Shown here in pieces: positions 41,298-44,872 of a stretch of 44,872 nt of DNA. Under the pieces are notes generated by a model, which was given only the letters and a program-made list of their open reading frames with translations, ran no database searches and was not told the origin of the DNA. The position numbers were made by a program, and so were the translations under genes. The DNA lies in the IMG/VR virus record IMGVR_UViG_3300031565_011202, positions 1 through 44,872 of that record, one strand, 5' to 3'. Position 1 is the stretch's first letter; the number at the start of each line of letters is the position of its first letter. The DNA is from a virus.

Positions 41298-43446
41298 TAA
41301 CTGCCTCCATATACTCTACAAACAAATCATTGGCAGAATGTTCAAGGTAATATAAAACATCCTCTGGTAATGATCCTCGGTCTTCAAGATCAAGATACCA
41401 CGGTCGATACTTCACAACATATGGTGGACACAAACGACGATGCGGAGTGTGCCAGCCTTCAACTCTCTCAGAAAGCCTATCAGCCCGCCCGGCAATAACC
41501 GCAAAACCCGCTTCTGTCTCATAATAATCACCACTCTGTATTTCCCAATGCTTTTTCTCCTTTTCTACAATATCTGCCCGGCAGGGATTGTGCTCCGGAA
41601 GATCGTCAACAACAACGCCGACCCCACATCTGCTAATACCGAGAGTATCAAGTGCACCATACAACACTTCAACCACATTGGTCGGAAGCCCAGATAAATC
41701 AAAGAATGAGTGCGCCGCAACAAACAAACCATCCACACTTCTATGAACACCACCAGACCAGATCTGGTCCTGCTCCAATCGTTTCTCGAGCTTGATAACC
41801 TCATAAAGACAACTATTCAAAAATTCGATCATAGCTGGATTTGTCGACACATTATCAACAAGGATGATCTCAAGACCATCAATCCTATTAAGATCTTCAA
41901 TCGCTGCTTTAGCCCAAGGAACAATATCACATACAGCAAGAAACGTCGGTATCAGATGATCGTGATCACCCTTATTAGCCACAACCACTGCCGTACTCGA
42001 GGCCAATCTCGCATAGTTCATCCTCCAGCCAGTCTCGATAACAATTGGATCCTCATGACCAGCATACTCAACATCTCTACTTATCGTCGACATCTTACTA
42101 CATTCTAAATATTCAATTGGTATTGCATCACTCAAGGAATTTTCCGCCAGCCAGCTACGCCGCAACACACAATTTGATATAGCAAATACCTCATGATTAG
42201 ATAACTTGAGAATCATCCCATCAGCTTCACCTCTCCAGAAATTGGCAGGCTTCCAAAAGTCATAACCCCTCTCAATCATCTCTACATCAATACTAATCCG
42301 CCAAGGCAACTCAATACTATGACTATCCCAGAGACAAATAATATCACCATTACAAGCTGGTAGAGCGGTCCTCACACACTCATCTAATGATGACAAACCC
42401 TCTGGATAATTAATGATCTTAACCAGTGGGTGATCACAACAGAGAATATTAGGTCCATCATTAAAAATAACCAATTCTCGAGCTTGATAATACTGCCGAT
42501 GAAATGACTCAACTGCCTCATTTAAGTGCATTTGAGATGCATTATTCACAATCATCAAACAAGTGACAACTGGAATCTCAGGAGCTGAATTAACCAAACG
42601 AAGTGGCTGAAGTAATAAATCTTTCTTAGCCAGCTCGTGGAGTTGCCCCAGCCTCTCGGGGCCAGTATTCTCGTTAAAATGCTCAAAGATCGGAGCAACA
42701 TCAGCACCCAGCTCAAGATGCCCGACAAAATAATTATAAATACGATCATCAAGATGTAAGGGATACTTAGCACCACTCGGGCGCCTAAACCGATGAGTCC
42801 ACCTCAGAAATGGAAGGCAAAGAGTTTTCTTGCCGGCCTGTTTAAACTTCTGATGGATATACCATTCTTCCCCACCAAAGCCTCTAAATAACCTATTGAA
42901 GCCAAGCCATCCATCCTTTCTACAGGCAAACGACCCCAAACCCTGCATGGGTATCTCAAATGGTGAGCCATTCGAATCAGCACCCCGCGGATCACAGCCC
43001 CAAACACCAAGCATATTCGACTGCCATTTATGATCAAAATGGGTAGCGAAAGTATCGAAAGAATCATAAAACATCGGCCCTTGAAGTAAATCACCACAAT
43101 AAACATTTTGCTTATAAAACCCAATTAACTCAACAATCGCACCAGGAAAGAATAAAACATGGGAATCTGCACAAAGAACATAATCCGATTGTGCTTCACT
43201 AAAAAGCACATCGCGAACAGCTGTGCTTTTCCAGTGTGGATACGGAAAATACCGCGCATTCGTAATGTGCTGAAGAAAATCAGCTACCGCTTTACCATGA
43301 TCGCTCTCCGGGTTATTATCCAACACCAATATCTCAATCCTGTCCCTAACTTCAGGATGATAAGCATTAATTGCCTGCACCGTAAAATATAAACCATCAA
43401 AATCATCATAAACAGCCATACCAATAGTAAGATCCGGTTTATTCAT
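41284..43446 (-). CDS. Triple GT2-like glycosyltransferase
   Basis: A 720-residue protein. Domain 1 (1-245) parallels that of the 38956-40515 gene (GMAVYDDFDGLYF, ILVLDNNPE, VLCADSHVLFFPGAI, FACRKDGWLGFNRLFRGFGG). Domain 2 (about 290-460) aligns with GT2 domains, but the DDDD metal site is replaced by LWDSHSIELPWRIS, so it is probably inactive. Domain 3 (about 480-720) has STAVVVANKGDHDHLIPTF, LEIILVDNVSTNPAM and GGVHRSVDGLFVAA, another GT2-like fold. It overlaps the GT4 gene by 8 bases. It may build a glycan in several steps or have lost some sites. Confidence 0.85.
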   Translation of the reverse strand: MNKPDLTIGMAVYDDFDGLYFTVQAINAYHPEVRDRIEILVLDNNPESDHGKAVADFLQHITNARYFPYPHWKSTAVRDVLFSEAQSDYVLCADSHVLFFPGAIVELIGFYKQNVYCGDLLQGPMFYDSFDTFATHFDHKWQSNMLGVWGCDPRGADSNGSPFEIPMQGLGSFACRKDGWLGFNRLFRGFGGEEWYIHQKFKQAGKKTLCLPFLRWTHRFRRPSGAKYPLHLDDRIYNYFVGHLELGADVAPIFEHFNENTGPERLGQLHELAKKDLLLQPLRLVNSAPEIPVVTCLMIVNNASQMHLNEAVESFHRQYYQARELVIFNDGPNILCCDHPLVKIINYPEGLSSLDECVRTALPACNGDIICLWDSHSIELPWRISIDVEMIERGYDFWKPANFWRGEADGMILKLSNHEVFAISNCVLRRSWLAENSLSDAIPIEYLECSKMSTISRDVEYAGHEDPIVIETGWRMNYARLASSTAVVVANKGDHDHLIPTFLAVCDIVPWAKAAIEDLNRIDGLEIILVDNVSTNPAMIEFLNSCLYEVIKLEKRLEQDQIWSGGVHRSVDGLFVAAHSFFDLSGLPTNVVEVLYGALDTLGISRCGVGVVVDDLPEHNPCRADIVEKEKKHWEIQSGDYYETEAGFAVIAGRADRLSERVEGWHTPHRRLCPPYVVKYRPWYLDLEDRGSLPEDVLYYLEHSANDLFVEYMEAVSEAT

Positions 43447-44479
43447 TCTCTAAACTCTCAAATAATGTCTTCCAACCAGCCCAAATCTCATTAGGATTGG
43501 CAATCACCGCCAATTCTTCCCTGGCCGTCTCTATAATCTTAAACCGCTGGACTTCATCATTAGCTAGAATGGCCGTGTAATAATCTATCTCGACAGGATC
43601 ATTACAGAGAAAACCATTATGCCCATGCCGAATAAGTTCTTTCCAGCCACCCTCATTAGGGGCAACAACGGGAACACCACAAGCCATAGCTTCCAAGCAA
43701 CTGCGTGGACGATTCTCCTTGGTTTGTCCAATCTGCACCATACAATGTAAACTAGCCATAAAATCGACGACACTTTCTGCTCCCTTCGGAAGACACTCTG
43801 CCCAGACGGGTGGACGACCCATCATCTTCTCTAACTCTGAATCCCAAGCCATCACCCTAGCCCGGATGTTAGTCCTGACATTCCCATAGATCTCCCAAAG
43901 ATTACTAACATACTTTGTTGGATCGGGACGGCTGATGCGCCCAATACAAAAAGGCTCACTAGACTCATGTGAAAGAGGTTTATACGGATACTCATCAATA
44001 GATATCGGGCTAGGTATCCTTATCATCTTGTGCTTGTTATATCCATAATGTTCAAGCTGTTCTGTCAAAGACTGTTGTTGGAAATGACTCTGAAAAATAT
44101 AACGACTAAACGGACCCCAACGTTTATAATGTGTGATTTCCGCATCGTGCAACCAATTCATACAACCGAGCCATAACGTTTTGCAGCCCAAAACACACAA
44201 TTGTGGAGCAATCTCTAGAAAACCCCCATTACAGAAAGCAATAGTGATACCGCCGGGCAGTCCCTCAACGTTTCGGATCTGATTCACACCATTGCCGATC
44301 AGATGATAATCAATTTCACATCCAATCGATAACAACTTCTCCTGCCAAATGGGCTCAACAGGACTAATCGGCACAAAATGGACATTTACACCAAAATCTC
44401 TCCACAAACGAGCCGTATGCCAACAATGTGGACCAGCTCCTCCAACATCATGAGGACAACCTATAACGAAAATACGCAT
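43439..44479 (-). CDS. GT4-family glycosyltransferase (GT-B)
   Basis: A 346-residue GT-B enzyme: an N-terminal MRIFVIGCPHDVGGAGPH acceptor-side loop, a middle HKMIRIPSPISIDEYPYKP segment and CIGRISRPDPTKY at the domain junction. The C-terminal signature ENRPRSCLEAMACGVPVVAPNEGGWKELI with GHNGFLC contains the donor-binding Glu-x7-Glu. It follows the mucin-like gene with AAGGAA eight bases before its ATG, and is the first transferase of the operon. Confidence 0.93.
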   Translation of the reverse strand: MRIFVIGCPHDVGGAGPHCWHTARLWRDFGVNVHFVPISPVEPIWQEKLLSIGCEIDYHLIGNGVNQIRNVEGLPGGITIAFCNGGFLEIAPQLCVLGCKTLWLGCMNWLHDAEITHYKRWGPFSRYIFQSHFQQQSLTEQLEHYGYNKHKMIRIPSPISIDEYPYKPLSHESSEPFCIGRISRPDPTKYVSNLWEIYGNVRTNIRARVMAWDSELEKMMGRPPVWAECLPKGAESVVDFMASLHCMVQIGQTKENRPRSCLEAMACGVPVVAPNEGGWKELIRHGHNGFLCNDPVEIDYYTAILANDEVQRFKIIETAREELAVIANPNEIWAGWKTLFESLENE

Positions 44480-44517
44480 CTAAAAAATTCCTTAGGGTTC
44501 TTCGCCATATCTACAAC

Positions 44518-44872
44518 TTAATCGATAGACCAGCCACTGAAATCCCAACCAGTGTCTCGGCTATTACGGCTCATGAGATCTTCTATAATAATACGTCTCT
44601 CAAGTCCCATGCCCGAGTAGCCAGAAGTACCAGTGCCGGTGGTACCAGTACCAGTAGTACCAGATGTACCAGTTGTGCTGGGAGTTGTGCTGGGAGTCGT
44701 CCAAGGAGTCGTCCAAGGAGTCGTCCAAAAAGGAGTTGTGAAAGGAGGAGTTGTAAAAGGAGTGGTGCCCGTGGTGCCCGTGGTCCCAGTAGTACCCGTA
44801 GTACCAGTAGTCCCAGTAGTCCCAGTAGTCCCAGTACCTGTAGTACCTGTAGTACCAGTAGTACCAGTAGTA
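44518..44872 (-). CDS. Mucin-like Thr-rich repeat protein, C-terminal part (partial)
   Basis: The 3' end of a gene that enters from the right; 117 codons are visible, ending in TAA at 44518-44520. Its N-terminal part is almost only Thr, Gly and Pro: about a dozen GTT units, then several TTPF/TTPW/TTPS units, then more TTG and TGTG. A short non-repetitive C-terminus follows (GLERRIIIEDLMSRNS, then WDFSGWSID). Such a Thr-dense, unstructured stretch is the kind of acceptor used in mucin-type O-glycosylation, and the GT27-like enzyme is encoded in the same operon. Most likely a surface fibre or decoration protein, but no fold is visible. Collagen-like GXY is possible but less likely. Confidence 0.8.
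   Translation of the reverse strand, partial: TTGTTGTTGTTGTGTTGTTGTTGTTGTTGTTGTTGTTPFTTPPFTTPFWTTPWTTPWTTPSTTPSTTGTSGTTGTGTTGTGTSGYSGMGLERRIIIEDLMSRNSRDTGWDFSGWSID
44620..44872 (-). repeat. GTT / TTP low-complexity coding repeats
   Basis: Imperfect 9-base repeats (ACTACTGGT-type) encode Thr-Thr-Gly, switching to ACGACTCCT-type (Thr-Thr-Pro plus Trp, Phe or Ser) in the middle and back again. Codons for Thr vary (ACT, ACA, ACG, ACC), so the peptide pattern is older than the DNA repeat or is kept by selection. It continues beyond the right edge. Confidence 0.95.

Noticed and set aside
44518-44872. Collagen-like protein
   Set aside because: Gly recurs every third residue in part, but X and Y are almost only Thr and the register breaks at the TTPF, TTPW and TTPS units, so a triple helix is less likely than a mucin-like stretch.
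1-44872. tRNA genes, CRISPR arrays, rRNA
   Set aside because: No cloverleaf-like tRNA sequence, no regularly spaced repeats and no rRNA-like stretch were noticed; coding density leaves little room. A tRNAscan-SE run would be decisive for tRNAs.

Overview
This window looks like part of a large tailed-phage (or prophage) genome of a bacterial virus. It is densely packed, nearly all genes lie on the minus strand, and many neighbours overlap by 1-60 bases, often with ATGA or TAATG stop/start coupling. It carries a complete phage-type replication and recombination toolkit: a bacterial DnaE-type polymerase split over two genes, a family-A polymerase, a DnaB-like helicase, RecA, a T4 gp32-like ssDNA-binding protein, a 5'-3' exonuclease and a Fe-S uracil-DNA glycosylase. 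It also carries a lone GroES-like co-chaperonin. The only candidate structural gene is the Thr-rich protein at the right edge. The host cannot be read from the sequence. A decayed bacterial-type sulfatase hints at a sulfatase-rich host lineage, but that is weak evidence.

Layout from left to right. (1) 1-8915 is sugar and cargo genes: GDP-mannose 4,6-dehydratase, two glycosyltransferases, an alkaline-phosphatase-superfamily hydrolase, a solitary TnpB, a plus-strand sulfatase pseudogene, and a two-domain GT2 glycosyltransferase interrupted by a mini-intein in its conserved WGYG/ED motif, followed by a P-loop kinase. (2) 8920-20231 is replication and recombination: small unknowns, zinc-ribbon proteins, PD-(D/E)XK nuclease, exonuclease, ssDNA-binding protein, a UvsY-like helical protein, PolA-like polymerase, FmdB-like protein, GroES-like protein, helicase and RecA. 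(3) 20268-25593 is a mixed-strand patch with short divergent spacers: zinc-ribbon proteins, unknowns, a coiled-coil membrane protein, UDG and a Rossmann oxidoreductase. (4) 25599-35078 is a sulfotransferase coupled to the DnaE catalytic half, a catalytically dead RNase H-like protein, small genes, a large homing-endonuclease-like protein (Trp-Asp repeats, Vsr-like nuclease, Mom-like acetyltransferase), and the DnaE PHP half carrying a second mini-intein. (5) 35143-44872 is one long minus-strand operon. It starts with a mucin-like Thr-rich protein, runs through glycosyltransferases of the GT4, GT2 and Maf/GT42-like types, reaches a protein that closely follows animal polypeptide GalNAc-transferases (GT27), and ends with a membrane protein, an actin/Hsp70-like ATPase and a hairpin terminator.

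The most striking hypothesis is a phage-encoded mucin-type O-glycosylation system. The acceptor would be the GTT/TTP-rich protein at 44518-44872, initiation would be by the GT27-like enzyme at 36772-38325, extension and capping by the clustered transferases, and precursors or modification by Gmd and the sulfotransferase. The second is a heavily parasitised replication polymerase: a DnaE gene divided in two, with an intein in one half and a homing-endonuclease-like gene directly beside the break.
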